A stretch of DNA of 64,000 bases. Source: DAOTWA01 sp963702935. GTDB taxonomy: Bacteria > Chloroflexota > Anaerolineae > Anaerolineales > Anaerolineaceae. Every line of letters begins with the position of its first letter. Position 1 is the stretch's first letter. The position numbers were made by a program, and so were the translations under genes. The notes under the pieces are model-generated. The model ran no database searches and had not been told where the DNA came from. It saw only the letters and a program-made list of their open reading frames with translations. Of this stretch, positions 10,994 to 19,525 are shown in pieces. The stretch is taken from positions 4,092,001-4,156,000 of the forward strand of contig OY969772.1 of the NCBI GenBank assembly GCA_963702935.1, written 5' to 3'.

Positions 10994-11031
10994 GAACGGC
11001 CCTGGTCAGAGTTGACCGGGGTCGTTCTTTT
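10994..11031 (+). terminator. Rho-independent terminator
   Basis: GAACGGCCCTGGTCA (10994-11008) pairs with TGACCGGGGTCGTTC (11013-11027), 13 of 15 positions with a 4-nt loop, followed by TTTT. It ends the moeA-VKOR-acidic protein run. Confidence 0.85.
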
Positions 11032-11240
11032 GGAGGTCAGCTAATCAGGGATTAGGCAATCAGGTGAGTGCATAATCTTGATTCTTGGTTCCCTTATTGG
11101 CTATGCGCAATTTATGAAATCGAGAACAAAGCATCATTTCTCCGAACCCCACCATTAAAGATGTATAATCGCATAGAATTTATTAATCGATTTTTAATAA
11201 CTCGCCGTTCGGCGCCTATCTACCTTGGGGAGGTCATTGA
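11032..11240 (+). promoter_or_regulatory. Gene-free leader with a -10 element
   Basis: No gene is seen between the terminator and the aldo/keto reductase. TATAAT stands at 11164-11169, but the -35 position lacks a consensus. A strong Shine-Dalgarno (GGGGAGG) lies just before the ATG at 11241. The first half of the gap contains nothing I can name. Confidence 0.4.
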
Positions 11241-12188
11241 ATGAGCGATCAGGGCAATCCTTCGAAGAGGAACCCCATTTTTCAAGGCGTCGATATGGGC
11301 ATTGGAACGTGGGCCTGGGGCGACCGGCTCCTTTGGGGCTATGGCAGGGGGTATACAGACGTCGACCTGAAAGAAGCCTTCGATGCCTGTCTGCAAGCCG
11401 GCCTGTGCTTCTTTGACACCGCCGAGATCTATGGACAAGGACGGTCGGAGGAGCTTCTTGGCCAGTTCACCGGCCAGACCACGGAGAAGATCACCCTGGC
11501 CACGAAATTCATGCCTTATCCGTGGCGCTTATCCCGCAGGAGCTTGCTCACTGCCCTGCGCAAAAGCCTCAAGCGGCTGAATAAACCGCGAGTCGATCTT
11601 TATCAGATCCACATGCCCCTGCCGCCTATTACCATCGAGACCTGGATGGAAGCCTTGGCCGAAGCGGTTCAGAACAACCTGATAGCGGCAACCGGCGTAT
11701 CCAACTACGATCGGCGCCAAACGCAGCGCGCCTACGACGCCCTGGCCCACCAGGGCATCCACCTCGCCTCCAATCAGGTAGAATTCAGCCTGCTCAACCG
11801 GCGCGCCGAGAAATCCGGTTTATTGAGCCAATGCCGCGAGCTGGGAATGACCGTCATCGCTTACAGTCCGCTGGCCATGGGGCTGCTCACCGGCAAATAC
11901 ACGCCGGATAATCCTCCCCAAGGATTGAGGAACCGGCGGCTCAACCGCAAATACCTCAAAGATATTCAGCCGCTCGTCGCTCAATTGCGCAAGATCGGCG
12001 CCGCTCACGACGGCAAAACCCCGGCCCAGGTAGCCCTCAATTGGGTGATCTGCAAGGGTGCGCTCCCCATACCCGGTGTGAAGAACCTTCAACAGGTGCA
12101 GCAAAATGCCGGCGCTCTCAATTGGCGTTTGGCCGAAGCTGAAATGGTCGAGCTGGAGCGTTTATCTGATAATATTGAGAAGGCTTGA
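11241..12188 (+). CDS. Aldo/keto reductase
   Basis: NADPH-dependent oxidoreductase of the aldo/keto reductase superfamily, 315 residues in one TIM barrel. The catalytic tetrad is visible: Asp and Tyr in FFDTAEIYGQGRSE, Lys in LATKFMP and His in LYQIHMPLP. The cofactor loop (SPLAMGLLTGKY, ALPIPGVKNLQQ) is in place. It resembles YajO/YccK-like and plant-type members. The substrate cannot be read from the sequence. Confidence 0.9.
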   Translation: MSDQGNPSKRNPIFQGVDMGIGTWAWGDRLLWGYGRGYTDVDLKEAFDACLQAGLCFFDTAEIYGQGRSEELLGQFTGQTTEKITLATKFMPYPWRLSRRSLLTALRKSLKRLNKPRVDLYQIHMPLPPITIETWMEALAEAVQNNLIAATGVSNYDRRQTQRAYDALAHQGIHLASNQVEFSLLNRRAEKSGLLSQCRELGMTVIAYSPLAMGLLTGKYTPDNPPQGLRNRRLNRKYLKDIQPLVAQLRKIGAAHDGKTPAQVALNWVICKGALPIPGVKNLQQVQQNAGALNWRLAEAEMVELERLSDNIEKA

Positions 12189-12222
12189 ATTTTAAATTCT
12201 TTTCGAGGACGAAATCACGCTT

Positions 12223-12759
12223 ATGGACGACAAGAAACTTGAGTACCTCCCTTTTAACGCCATTAATGAGTTCATGCGCTCGGAATTCCGGCTTCAGATG
12301 ATTGGCGCGGTCTTGAAGGCCCTGCCCAGCCTGCCCCAGGCCCATCAGAAAAAGATCAACGGCTTGATCAAGCGTTACGTTCAGGTGCCCGGCTTCCGCA
12401 ACAGCGCCAGCGCCCCCCTGTCGCTGAAGATCAGAAACCTGGTGCCCGCGTTTGAAAAACACTCGGAAGTGGTTTCCACCCTGCTCTTTGCCTGGTCAGA
12501 GAGCAACCAGGATTTGCGCTCTAAGGTATACGACTTGTTGAAATCGCGGGAATGGGAGCTCCTGCCGCCTGAAGCCGACCGCACCAGGTTGCCCGGCTTT
12601 CTAACCGTATGGCCCAAGGATGAAACCTTCGATTTTTTGAATCAGGCTTACCAGACGACCTACGCGGAAGACGCCGCTAATTCAGACGATGTCAGCCTGA
12701 TGGCGGTATGGTTGAGCGGGAGGCTGCCGTTCAATACCGAGGGGCCTTCGCCCTCGTGA
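12223..12759 (+). CDS. Conserved hypothetical protein
   Basis: A 178-residue soluble protein that I do not recognise. It has no signal peptide or membrane segment. The N-terminal half is helical and basic (QAHQKKINGLIKRYVQVPG) and the C-terminal half contains LTVWPKDETFDFLNQAYQ. Codon use is like its neighbours and the frame is open over its whole length. It lies 34 bp after the aldo/keto reductase and may share its transcript. No function is proposed. Confidence 0.65.
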   Translation: MDDKKLEYLPFNAINEFMRSEFRLQMIGAVLKALPSLPQAHQKKINGLIKRYVQVPGFRNSASAPLSLKIRNLVPAFEKHSEVVSTLLFAWSESNQDLRSKVYDLLKSREWELLPPEADRTRLPGFLTVWPKDETFDFLNQAYQTTYAEDAANSDDVSLMAVWLSGRLPFNTEGPSPS

Positions 12760-12796
12760 GGATTAGCCGATCAGAATCTTGTCACGGGAGGTTGAG

Positions 12797-13306
12797 ATGG
12801 CACAAAGTCATCGGTCGAGATTAGCTGTTGGCTTGTTGTTGATTATCATTGGCGCCTGGTTCCTGGCCGCGCAGGTCTTCCCAGGGCTTCAAAGCTGGAT
12901 CAACCAATCCTTCGCCTGGCCTATGATCATTGTGGGGGTGGGCGGGGCGCTGCTGGTCATCGGCTTGCTCACCGGCGCCCCCTCGATGGCCATCCCGGCC
13001 ACGATCGTAGCGGGCATCGGCGGACTGCTGTACTGGCAAAACGCCACCGGGAACTGGGAAAGCTGGGCCTACACCTGGACGCTCATTCCGGGCTTTGTCG
13101 GCGTGGGCACCGTAATCGCCGGCCTCTTTGGGGATCAACCCTCGCGCTCGGTGAGAGGGGGTCTGAGCCTGATCCTGACCAGCCTGGTGCTGTTTCTGAT
13201 CTTTGGGGCCTTCCTGGGAGGCCTGACCTGGCTGGGCCCGTATTGGCCGGTGATCTTAATCGGAGTTGGGGTTCTGTTTCTGATCCTGGCTCTCGCCAGG
13301 CGTTGA
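12797..13306 (+). CDS. Polytopic membrane protein, LiaF-TM-like
   Basis: About 169 residues with five or six hydrophobic helices (GLLLIIIGAWFLAAQVFP, MIIVGVGGALLVIGLL, LILTSLVLFLIFGAFLGGL, VILIGVGVLFLILAL). ATG 12797 is chosen because GGGAGG (12786-12791) sits at the right spacing; an in-frame TTG lies upstream at 12779. The repeated 'W-P-hydrophobic-G' strand-helix pattern is that of DUF5668/LiaF N-terminal domains. It pairs with the next gene, whose N-terminus has the same pattern, and the two probably act together in the membrane. Confidence 0.7.
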   Translation: MAQSHRSRLAVGLLLIIIGAWFLAAQVFPGLQSWINQSFAWPMIIVGVGGALLVIGLLTGAPSMAIPATIVAGIGGLLYWQNATGNWESWAYTWTLIPGFVGVGTVIAGLFGDQPSRSVRGGLSLILTSLVLFLIFGAFLGGLTWLGPYWPVILIGVGVLFLILALARR

Positions 13307-13328
13307 CCATCCAGAAGGAGGGTTTACC

Positions 13329-14129
13329 ATGAGAAGGGGTAACATTTTTTGGGGCGTCGTCATCATCCTGGCCGGCCTGCTGTTCTTGTTGAACAATCTG
13401 AACCTCTTGAGCGTGAATATATGGGGGTTATTCTGGCCGAGCATCCTCATTTTGTTGGGTTTGTGGTTCCTGTGGGGCGTATCCTTTGGCCGGCGCAATC
13501 TGCAAGAAGAGCAGGTCTCGCTTCCGCTCGATGCGATTGCTCAAGTGGAGATCCACGTGCACCATGGCGCCGGGCGTCTATCGCTCAGAGGCAGCGCGCA
13601 ACCCACCGAGCTGATGTCGGGGACCTTTTCGGGCGGGCTGGAGCGCGAGCTGAAACGCAACGCGGATCAGGCCGTGCTTCAACTGCGCGCCCCGGCGGAG
13701 AATTTCTGGATGACGCCCTGGGTGTTTGCCCCCACGGGCGGTTACACCTGGTCCTTTAGCCTGAACGACCAGATCCCCATCCGCCTGGATTTGAGGACCG
13801 GGGCGAGCGAGACCAACCTCGATCTTTCTAATTTGCGCGTGACCGATCTGCACCTCGAGACGGGCGCCAGCTCCACGGACGTCACCTTCCCTGCCAACGC
13901 CGGATATACCCGGGCCGAGATTAAAGCCGGCGCAGCCTCAGTGGCTATGCGCATTCCCGCCTCGGTGGCCGGGCGCATCCGCGTGCAAAGCGGACTCTCC
14001 GGCATCTCCATCAATTCCATGCGCTTCCCGCGCAGCGGGGAGTATTACGAATCACCAGACTACGCCAACGCAGCCAATAAGGTGGACATTTACGTCGAGA
14101 CCGGCGTCGGATCCATCGATATTCATTAA
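13329..14129 (+). CDS. LiaF-like membrane protein with a C-terminal beta domain
   Basis: A 266-residue protein. Two N-terminal helices (VVIILAGLLFLLNNLNLL and a WPSILILLGLWFLW segment) are followed by an extracytoplasmic or cytosolic beta-rich domain, from about residue 75, made of repeated strands (VEIHVHHGAGRLSL, RLDLRTGASETNLDLS, IYVETGVGSIDI). This is the layout of the DUF5668 plus DUF2154/LiaF-C or toast-rack-type proteins involved in envelope-stress sensing in other bacteria. It has a Shine-Dalgarno at 13315-13323 and follows its likely partner by 22 bp. The sensing role is inferred. Confidence 0.7.
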   Translation: MRRGNIFWGVVIILAGLLFLLNNLNLLSVNIWGLFWPSILILLGLWFLWGVSFGRRNLQEEQVSLPLDAIAQVEIHVHHGAGRLSLRGSAQPTELMSGTFSGGLERELKRNADQAVLQLRAPAENFWMTPWVFAPTGGYTWSFSLNDQIPIRLDLRTGASETNLDLSNLRVTDLHLETGASSTDVTFPANAGYTRAEIKAGAASVAMRIPASVAGRIRVQSGLSGISINSMRFPRSGEYYESPDYANAANKVDIYVETGVGSIDIH

Positions 14130-14145
14130 AAAAGCCGTTGTTTCC

Positions 14146-14174
14146 TTGACGGTTCGGGCGAAGGACTGTATAAT
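14146..14174 (+). promoter_or_regulatory. Near-perfect sigma-70 promoter of rpmF
   Basis: TTGACG (14146-14151), a 17-bp spacer and an exact TATAAT (14169-14174). The start codon lies 40 bp downstream with an AGGAG Shine-Dalgarno. It is the best housekeeping promoter in the window. Confidence 0.85.
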
Positions 14175-14214
14175 CATCGGGCTTTGTAGGAAAGATCAAA
14201 CACAGGAGTTTTGG

Positions 14215-14412
14215 ATGCCGCCTCTACCTAAACGCAAACTTTCTAAGGGACGCCGTGATCGCCGCCGCGCGCACGACGCTCTTCAAGCTGCCAGCATAGT
14301 GCAATGTAGCAACTGCGGCGAGATGCGGCTGGCCCATACCGTATGCCCTCACTGCGGTTATTACCAGGGCCGCGAAGTCATCGCCGTAGGAAAAGAAGAA
14401 AAGAAAAAGTAA
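14215..14412 (+). CDS. rpmF: 50S ribosomal protein L32
   Basis: Component of the large ribosomal subunit, 65 residues. The N-terminus PPLPKRKLSKGRRDRRRAH is diagnostic, and a zinc ribbon of the C+ type is present (CSNCG, then CPHCG). The ATG at 14215 follows the CACAGGAG Shine-Dalgarno; the frame also opens further upstream, but that would add nonconserved residues. It is a single-gene unit between a consensus promoter and a terminator, rather than the usual yceD-rpmF-fab arrangement. Confidence 0.96.
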   Translation: MPPLPKRKLSKGRRDRRRAHDALQAASIVQCSNCGEMRLAHTVCPHCGYYQGREVIAVGKEEKKK

Positions 14413-14433
14413 CCTTGGGATGGAATCAAAAAA

Positions 14434-14459
14434 GGCCGTGGTTACCCCACGGTCTTTTT
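14434..14459. terminator. Bidirectional Rho-independent terminator
   Basis: GGCCGTGG (14434-14441) pairs with CCACGGTC (14447-14454), with an A-tract before and TTTTT after. It serves rpmF on the plus strand and may also stop the leftward hflX transcript. Confidence 0.85.
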
Positions 14460-14559
14460 GATTCACGCTCGATGGAGTTTTCTGCTATTTTCTTCTTCTC
14501 CGCGTTTCCGTTGCTCGTCCGCGTCCCATTCCCTGGACGATCGCCGGCCACAGCTCGCT

Positions 14560-14766
14560 TCACAATGCCCAGGCGAGCATGAACCCGATGATGGCCAGGA
14601 TTACCCCCAGGTGCAAAAAGAAATTGCTGGTAGCCAACCACCCCAGGGGCAGGAACTGGAGAATGAAGTTGACGACCACCAGCCCCATACCCAGCAGGGG
14701 CAACAATCCTTTCCGGTGAGCCAGGAACTCTGAGAGACGATCCAAAAGGGACGAAAAAGCTGCCAA
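14560..14766 (-). CDS. Small membrane protein downstream of hflX
   Basis: A 68-residue protein with two hydrophobic helices (KGLLPLLGMGLVVVNFILQF and FFLHLGVILAIIGFMLAWAL). The N-terminal 16 residues are amphipathic. The TTG start lies 9 bp after the hflX stop with a weak GGAGA Shine-Dalgarno, so it is probably the last gene of the hflX unit. Its function is unknown. Confidence 0.6.
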   Translation of the reverse strand: MAAFSSLLDRLSEFLAHRKGLLPLLGMGLVVVNFILQFLPLGWLATSNFFLHLGVILAIIGFMLAWAL

Positions 14767-14775
14767 CAGGGTCTC

Positions 14776-16119
14776 CTATCTGGTCGGCTGGTCGGCGTCT
14801 TTCTTCCCCAGGAAAGGTTGAAAACGAGCCATCAGCCGCCCGGGCAATTTCCCTTGCATGACCACTCCGCCCCGGCTATGCTCGACGAACTCCACCTGCC
14901 CCTGTTCGTGGAAGAGGGAGATCAACTGGCCCTGTTGGTAAGGCAGGCGTACGCTGACCGGGACGAAGGTCTCGTATAACTCCTCCTCGATCCTGGCGAG
15001 CAAATCCGTCAGACCTGCGCCGGTTAACGCGGAGATGCCCACAGAATTCGGGAAATTAGCCAGGGTCGTCCTGGCGGCTTCGGGGTCCGCCAGCCGGTCG
15101 ATCTTATTGAGCACGGTAATCACCGGGATATGCCCGGCGCCAATCTCGCTCAACGTCTGGTGCACCGATTCGGCCTGCGCTAAAGCGTTGGGATGGTTTA
15201 CATCCACCACGTGCGCCAATAAATCCGCCTCGGCGATCTCTTCCAGGGTAGCTCTGAATGCAGCCACCAATTGGGTGGGCAATTTTTGGATGAAGCCCAC
15301 CGTATCGGTAAACAGGGCCAGGTGGCTGCCGGGCAGCTCCACCCTGCGCGTGGTTGGGTCCAGGGTTGCGAACAATTGGTTGGCCACGAAGACGTCTGAT
15401 CTGGCGAGCCGGTTGATCAAGGTGGACTTGCCGGCGTTGGTGTAGCCCACCAGCGCCACCACCGGGATGTGTGAGCGCTTCCGCTGGGCGCGGTAACGCA
15501 TGCGGTGCGCCCGGACTTTCTCCAGCTCCTCTTTCAAGGAAGCGATCCGCTTGCGGATTTCACGGCGGTCGACCTCCAACTGCGTCTCGCCGGGGCCACG
15601 CAGGCCAACCCCGCCGACCCCGCCGGTTCTCCCGGATGCCCCGCCTGCCTGGCGCTCCAGGTGAGTCCAGGCGCGCGTCAAGCGCGGCAGTCGATATTCA
15701 TACTGCGCCAGCTCGACCTGCAAAAACCCCTCGCTGGTGTTGGCATGTTGGGCAAAAATATCCAGGATCAGCGCCGTGCGGTCCAGGACGAGCACCTCAT
15801 CTTCGAATCTCTTCTCCAGCTCCCTTTGGTGGCGGGGAGAGAGCTCGCTGTCAAAAATGACCACCTCGGCCAGGGTCTCCTCGACCAAAGCGTGCAGCTC
15901 TTCCACTTTTCCGGAGCCGATGAACGTATCGGGGTGAGGCTGTTCCAGGCGTTGAGTCAGCTCGCCCACCACCTCCAGTCCGGCAGTGTCCGCCAGGAGG
16001 GCCAATTCGGCCAGAGAATCTTCCAGAGGCAGCGAATTCTTTTCCCCGCGCAATTCGACGCCGACCAGAAATGCCCGCTCTCGCGGGCGAGTCGTCGGCT
16101 GGGCAACTTTTTTAGACAT
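14776..16119 (-). CDS. hflX: Ribosome-associated GTPase HflX
   Basis: GTPase that binds the 50S subunit and rescues or splits stalled ribosomes under stress. At 447 residues it shows the N-terminal HflX nucleotide-binding domain (PHPDTFIGSGKVEEL), the glycine-rich linker GASGRTGGVGGVGLRGPGE, and a G domain with G1 GYTNAGKST, G3 DTVGF and G4 NKID, plus the C-terminal extension. It starts 6 bp after the aminotransferase stop, so the two are co-transcribed. Confidence 0.95.
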   Translation of the reverse strand: MSKKVAQPTTRPRERAFLVGVELRGEKNSLPLEDSLAELALLADTAGLEVVGELTQRLEQPHPDTFIGSGKVEELHALVEETLAEVVIFDSELSPRHQRELEKRFEDEVLVLDRTALILDIFAQHANTSEGFLQVELAQYEYRLPRLTRAWTHLERQAGGASGRTGGVGGVGLRGPGETQLEVDRREIRKRIASLKEELEKVRAHRMRYRAQRKRSHIPVVALVGYTNAGKSTLINRLARSDVFVANQLFATLDPTTRRVELPGSHLALFTDTVGFIQKLPTQLVAAFRATLEEIAEADLLAHVVDVNHPNALAQAESVHQTLSEIGAGHIPVITVLNKIDRLADPEAARTTLANFPNSVGISALTGAGLTDLLARIEEELYETFVPVSVRLPYQQGQLISLFHEQGQVEFVEHSRGGVVMQGKLPGRLMARFQPFLGKKDADQPTR

Positions 16120-16125
16120 ACATCC

Positions 16126-17313
16126 TCATCTCGCCCCTAACGTTCTCACCTTGCTCCATTCGACCAGGCGTTTCATCGCTTCCCGCACCAATGGAGTGGC
16201 AAGCCCCAGGGAGATCCTCAAATAGCCTTCCCCATACTGGCCATAGACCACGCCCGGTGTCGTGCTTACGCCGGTCTCCTCCAGCAACTGGGTGCAATAT
16301 TCCGTGCTGTCCTGGCCTTCCGGGAGACGCACCCATACGTAAATCGCCGCCGGGGGGACGCGAACCGATAACCCCGCTTCTCGCACTCCGCTGACCACCA
16401 GGTCGCGCCGCTCCTGGTAGATCTGGTTCCTGGGTTCCAGCCAGCCTTGATCCCCGTTGAGGGCCGCGATGCTGGCTTCGAGAACCGGCAGAAAGTGCGA
16501 GGAATCCATCTGGCTCTTGTACGTGTTGAGATAGCTGATCGCCTGCGGATTTCCCACCGCCATGCCCACCCGCCACCCGGCCATGTTGTACGCCTTGGAA
16601 AGGGAGTTGAATTCCACGGCCACTTCTTTGGCCCCCGGCACTTCCAGCAAGCTGGGGGCGCGGAAGCCATCGAAACAGACGTCCGTGTAAGGAGCATCGT
16701 GGGCGAGCAGGATCTCGTAGCGGCGGGCGAATTCGACCGCTTCTTTGAAGAAGGCCAGGGGCGCCACGGCGCCGGTCGGGTTATTGGGAAAATTCAGCCA
16801 CATCATCTTCGCCCTTCGCGCCACGTCAGGCGGGATGGCTTTTAGATCGGGCAGGAAGCCGTTCTTTTCCAACAGGGGCAGCCTGTAGATCTCGGCTCCC
16901 GCGATCGTTGCGCTTGCGGCGTAAACGGGGTAGCCCGGATCGGGCACCAGGACTACGTCGCCGGGATTGACCAGGGATTGGCTGAGGTTGAAAAGGCCCT
17001 CTTTCGAGCCGAGCAGGCCCAGGATTTCCTTCTTGGCGTCGAGATCGACGTTAAAGCGCCGTTGGTAATAGTTGGCGACGGCCTGTCTAAAGGCAGGTGT
17101 GCCTCCACTGGCCGAATAGCCGTGCGCATCGGCCCGGCGGGAGCCGGCCACCAAGGCATCCACGATAAAATCGGCCGGGGGCAGGTCCGGGGAGCCCATG
17201 TCGAGGCGGATGATGTCCACATTCCTGGCGCGCAAATCGGCCAGGCGCTGGTTGAGAGAAGCGAAAAAGTAGGGCTTGAAGGAGGCAATTCGATCGGCGG
17301 GTTTCAGGTTCAT
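16126..17313 (-). CDS. PLP-dependent aminotransferase, LL-diaminopimelate aminotransferase-like
   Basis: Class I/II fold-type I aminotransferase of 395 residues. Visible landmarks are substrate loop DMGSPDLPPADFIV, HGYSASGGTPAFR, the PLP-stacking DPGYPVY, NFPNNPTGAVA, AHDAPYTDVCFDG and the Schiff-base Lys in SLSKAYNMAGWRVG. The overall pattern matches DapL/AlaT-like enzymes common in anaerobes, which make LL-diaminopimelate or transfer alanine/aspartate amino groups. The specificity is not certain. It lies upstream of hflX in a leftward run. Confidence 0.85.
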   Translation of the reverse strand: MNLKPADRIASFKPYFFASLNQRLADLRARNVDIIRLDMGSPDLPPADFIVDALVAGSRRADAHGYSASGGTPAFRQAVANYYQRRFNVDLDAKKEILGLLGSKEGLFNLSQSLVNPGDVVLVPDPGYPVYAASATIAGAEIYRLPLLEKNGFLPDLKAIPPDVARRAKMMWLNFPNNPTGAVAPLAFFKEAVEFARRYEILLAHDAPYTDVCFDGFRAPSLLEVPGAKEVAVEFNSLSKAYNMAGWRVGMAVGNPQAISYLNTYKSQMDSSHFLPVLEASIAALNGDQGWLEPRNQIYQERRDLVVSGVREAGLSVRVPPAAIYVWVRLPEGQDSTEYCTQLLEETGVSTTPGVVYGQYGEGYLRISLGLATPLVREAMKRLVEWSKVRTLGAR

Positions 17314-17336
17314 GGTCTTAAATCCTGGTAAAGAAA

Positions 17337-18569
17337 TTAATGGCTTTGAGCAGACTTGATAAGCGGCGCGAATAATTTGGCGATTTTCAGATCGGGCGGC
17401 TCCACCCGCGCGGGTATGAGCACGTGGAAGATCGAGCCGGGATAATTGACCTCGTCGTAGCCGCTCAATTCTACCCAGATTGCGCCGCCGTGCAATTCCA
17501 CGATGCCCTTGGCGATATGCAGGCCCAATCCGGGGCCGCCGCCCTTGAACTTGGTCTTGCCGCTCGAATGCAGCGAGGTGTTTCCCAGGCGGCCGAACTT
17601 CTCGAAGATGATCTGCTGGTCATCCGGCTCGATGCCGATCCCGGTATCCGCGATCGTGATCTCGACGAAGCCGGGCAGCTTGCGGCCGTCGACGGCGATC
17701 CTCCCTCCATCGGGAGTATATTTTATCGCGTTGCTGATCAAATTGCGGAAGACCTGCAACAGCCGCTCCGGGTCTCCGAAGGTCATCTCGGCGCTGCCTT
17801 CGAAAGCATGGACTTCGAGGGTCTGGCGCCGTTCTTCCAGAGAGCGGCCGAACTCTTTTCCCAGCACGTTCAGCAGCCGGTCGATCCACACCGGCTGGAA
17901 ATTCAGGGAGAGCAGGCTGTTGTCGATGAGAGATACGTCGATCATATCGTCCACGATGGAGCGTAGCCGGCGCGTCCCGGTGTTGATCCCATTCAACAAG
18001 AGGATTTCTTGCTGGTTTTCCTCCTTCGAGGCCAGCGCATCCCGCAACATGGAGGCATAGCCCTGGATCAAGGTCAGCGGCGTCTTCAATTCGTGCGCCG
18101 CCACGGCGATGAAATCGGATTTGCTGCGGTCCAATCGCTCCAGGGTTTGCCGGGTGTCTTCCAATTGCCCGGTCAGATAATTGATCCTGACCTCCATCTC
18201 ATAATGGGCGGCCCGCTCGAAAGAGTACGCGAAGCAGGGCAGGATAGCGCCAATCACGTCGAGCGCCTCCCCTTCCCCTAAATTGCTCCGGCATACCGCA
18301 TTAGTGAGCAGCAAGATTTCTTTCAAGAGCCTGGTCAGGCTGCTTCCACCCTCCTCCAGGTCGCTTTGGGTGAGCGAGGAAGCCCACAAGGAGAGCACCG
18401 AATCCATCCATTGCGCATCGCCCGTTTCGACAGCCTGTTCCAACAGGCTGAAGAACTGCTCCAATTGGCCGCGGAAATCCTCACGCAACCCGGTGCCATG
18501 CGCCAGGGCCTGCACGGCGCGGTCGAGCAATACGGGTCGGATGGATTTCAGACAGTCCAAAGTCTGCAT
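17337..18569 (-). CDS. Soluble sensor histidine kinase
   Basis: A 410-residue kinase without membrane segments. The first 125 residues form a helical domain I do not recognise, followed by a short coiled coil and a HisKA domain with the phospho-acceptor His159 (AHELKTPLTLIQGY). The ATPase domain follows with N box NLISNAIKYTPDGG, G1 ADTGIGI and the GGGPGLGLHIAKGIVELHGG G2 region. No response regulator is adjacent; the partner must lie elsewhere. Confidence 0.9.
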   Translation of the reverse strand: MQTLDCLKSIRPVLLDRAVQALAHGTGLREDFRGQLEQFFSLLEQAVETGDAQWMDSVLSLWASSLTQSDLEEGGSSLTRLLKEILLLTNAVCRSNLGEGEALDVIGAILPCFAYSFERAAHYEMEVRINYLTGQLEDTRQTLERLDRSKSDFIAVAAHELKTPLTLIQGYASMLRDALASKEENQQEILLLNGINTGTRRLRSIVDDMIDVSLIDNSLLSLNFQPVWIDRLLNVLGKEFGRSLEERRQTLEVHAFEGSAEMTFGDPERLLQVFRNLISNAIKYTPDGGRIAVDGRKLPGFVEITIADTGIGIEPDDQQIIFEKFGRLGNTSLHSSGKTKFKGGGPGLGLHIAKGIVELHGGAIWVELSGYDEVNYPGSIFHVLIPARVEPPDLKIAKLFAPLIKSAQSH

Positions 18570-18616
18570 AGTACGTATAGTTTACGCCAGGTTGTTAAAT
18601 TTGCCAATTGCTAGGG

Positions 18617-19513
18617 CTAAGTCAACCACGCCCACAGGGTGTCTCCGACCACCTGCATGCTCTGCGCCGACACTTTATCCGTTGTGTCGGCTGTAGTGTG
18701 CCAGTACGGGTAGTCGAAGTCGATGATGTCGATGGCCGGGATGCCCGCCTGCAGGAAGGGTGTGTGGTCATCCAACATGGAATACTTGGACACGGGGATG
18801 AACTTGTCCGCGTAGCCCAATTTCGCCGCTTGATTCCAGATCTCGTCGGTCAAGGTCGGGTTGGAATTGCGTTCCTTGTAGATTTCAAGATTGGCGTCGC
18901 CCACCATATCGATCACCACCACGGCGTCCGGCTTTCCTTTCAGGTTATCCACGAAAGCTTCCGATCCCAACAGCCAATCCCAGCCCGGAATCTCCCCGTT
19001 ATCTTCGACGTCGAAAAAGGCCAGCCACACCTGCTTGTCCAAATCCTTCGGCAGGGTACGAGCCAGCTCCATCAGGATGGCCACCCCCGACGCGCCGTCA
19101 TTCGCCCCCGGTACGGGCGTATGCTGCAACTGCGCGTCCGGGTCCTGGTCGGCCCACAAGCGCGAGTCGTAATGTGCGCCCAAGATCACCCAGGGGGCGC
19201 CCGTGCCGCGCTTCGCCACCACGTTGGCGACCGGATGGCCCAGCTTCTCGCTATTTTGAATCTCCACGCTCCAGCCGTCCCGGGTAAGCCCGGTTTTCAT
19301 CCAATCGATGATCTGGGCGTGCGCCGCGCTCCCCGGGATGCGCGGCCCCAATGCCATCTGGGTTTTCACGTCATCCAACGCGTTCTGGCCCGAAAACACC
19401 GCTTCACTCTTGGCGAGGGGTACGAATCCCTGCCCAACTCTCCACGACGCAAAAACGAGGAGCGCTAACAGGGCCAGGATCAACGGGAGATTCCACTGGT
19501 TTGTGCGTTGCAT
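18617..19513 (-). CDS. Membrane-anchored M28-family zinc peptidase or glutaminyl cyclase-like protein
   Basis: A 298-residue protein with an N-terminal signal anchor (LPLILALLALLVFASW) and an extracytoplasmic M28 domain. The metal ligands and catalytic residues are present: His-Asp in GAHYDSR, Asp in GANDGASGVA, Glu in FDVEDNGE, Asp in VIDMVGDAN and His in YWHTTADT. Single-domain enzymes with the GWDWLLGSEAF insertion resemble bacterial glutaminyl cyclases as much as aminopeptidases. It lies 12 bp downstream of trmFO. Confidence 0.87.
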   Translation of the reverse strand: MQRTNQWNLPLILALLALLVFASWRVGQGFVPLAKSEAVFSGQNALDDVKTQMALGPRIPGSAAHAQIIDWMKTGLTRDGWSVEIQNSEKLGHPVANVVAKRGTGAPWVILGAHYDSRLWADQDPDAQLQHTPVPGANDGASGVAILMELARTLPKDLDKQVWLAFFDVEDNGEIPGWDWLLGSEAFVDNLKGKPDAVVVIDMVGDANLEIYKERNSNPTLTDEIWNQAAKLGYADKFIPVSKYSMLDDHTPFLQAGIPAIDIIDFDYPYWHTTADTTDKVSAQSMQVVGDTLWAWLT

Positions 19514-19525
19514 GGTTTCCCTTGT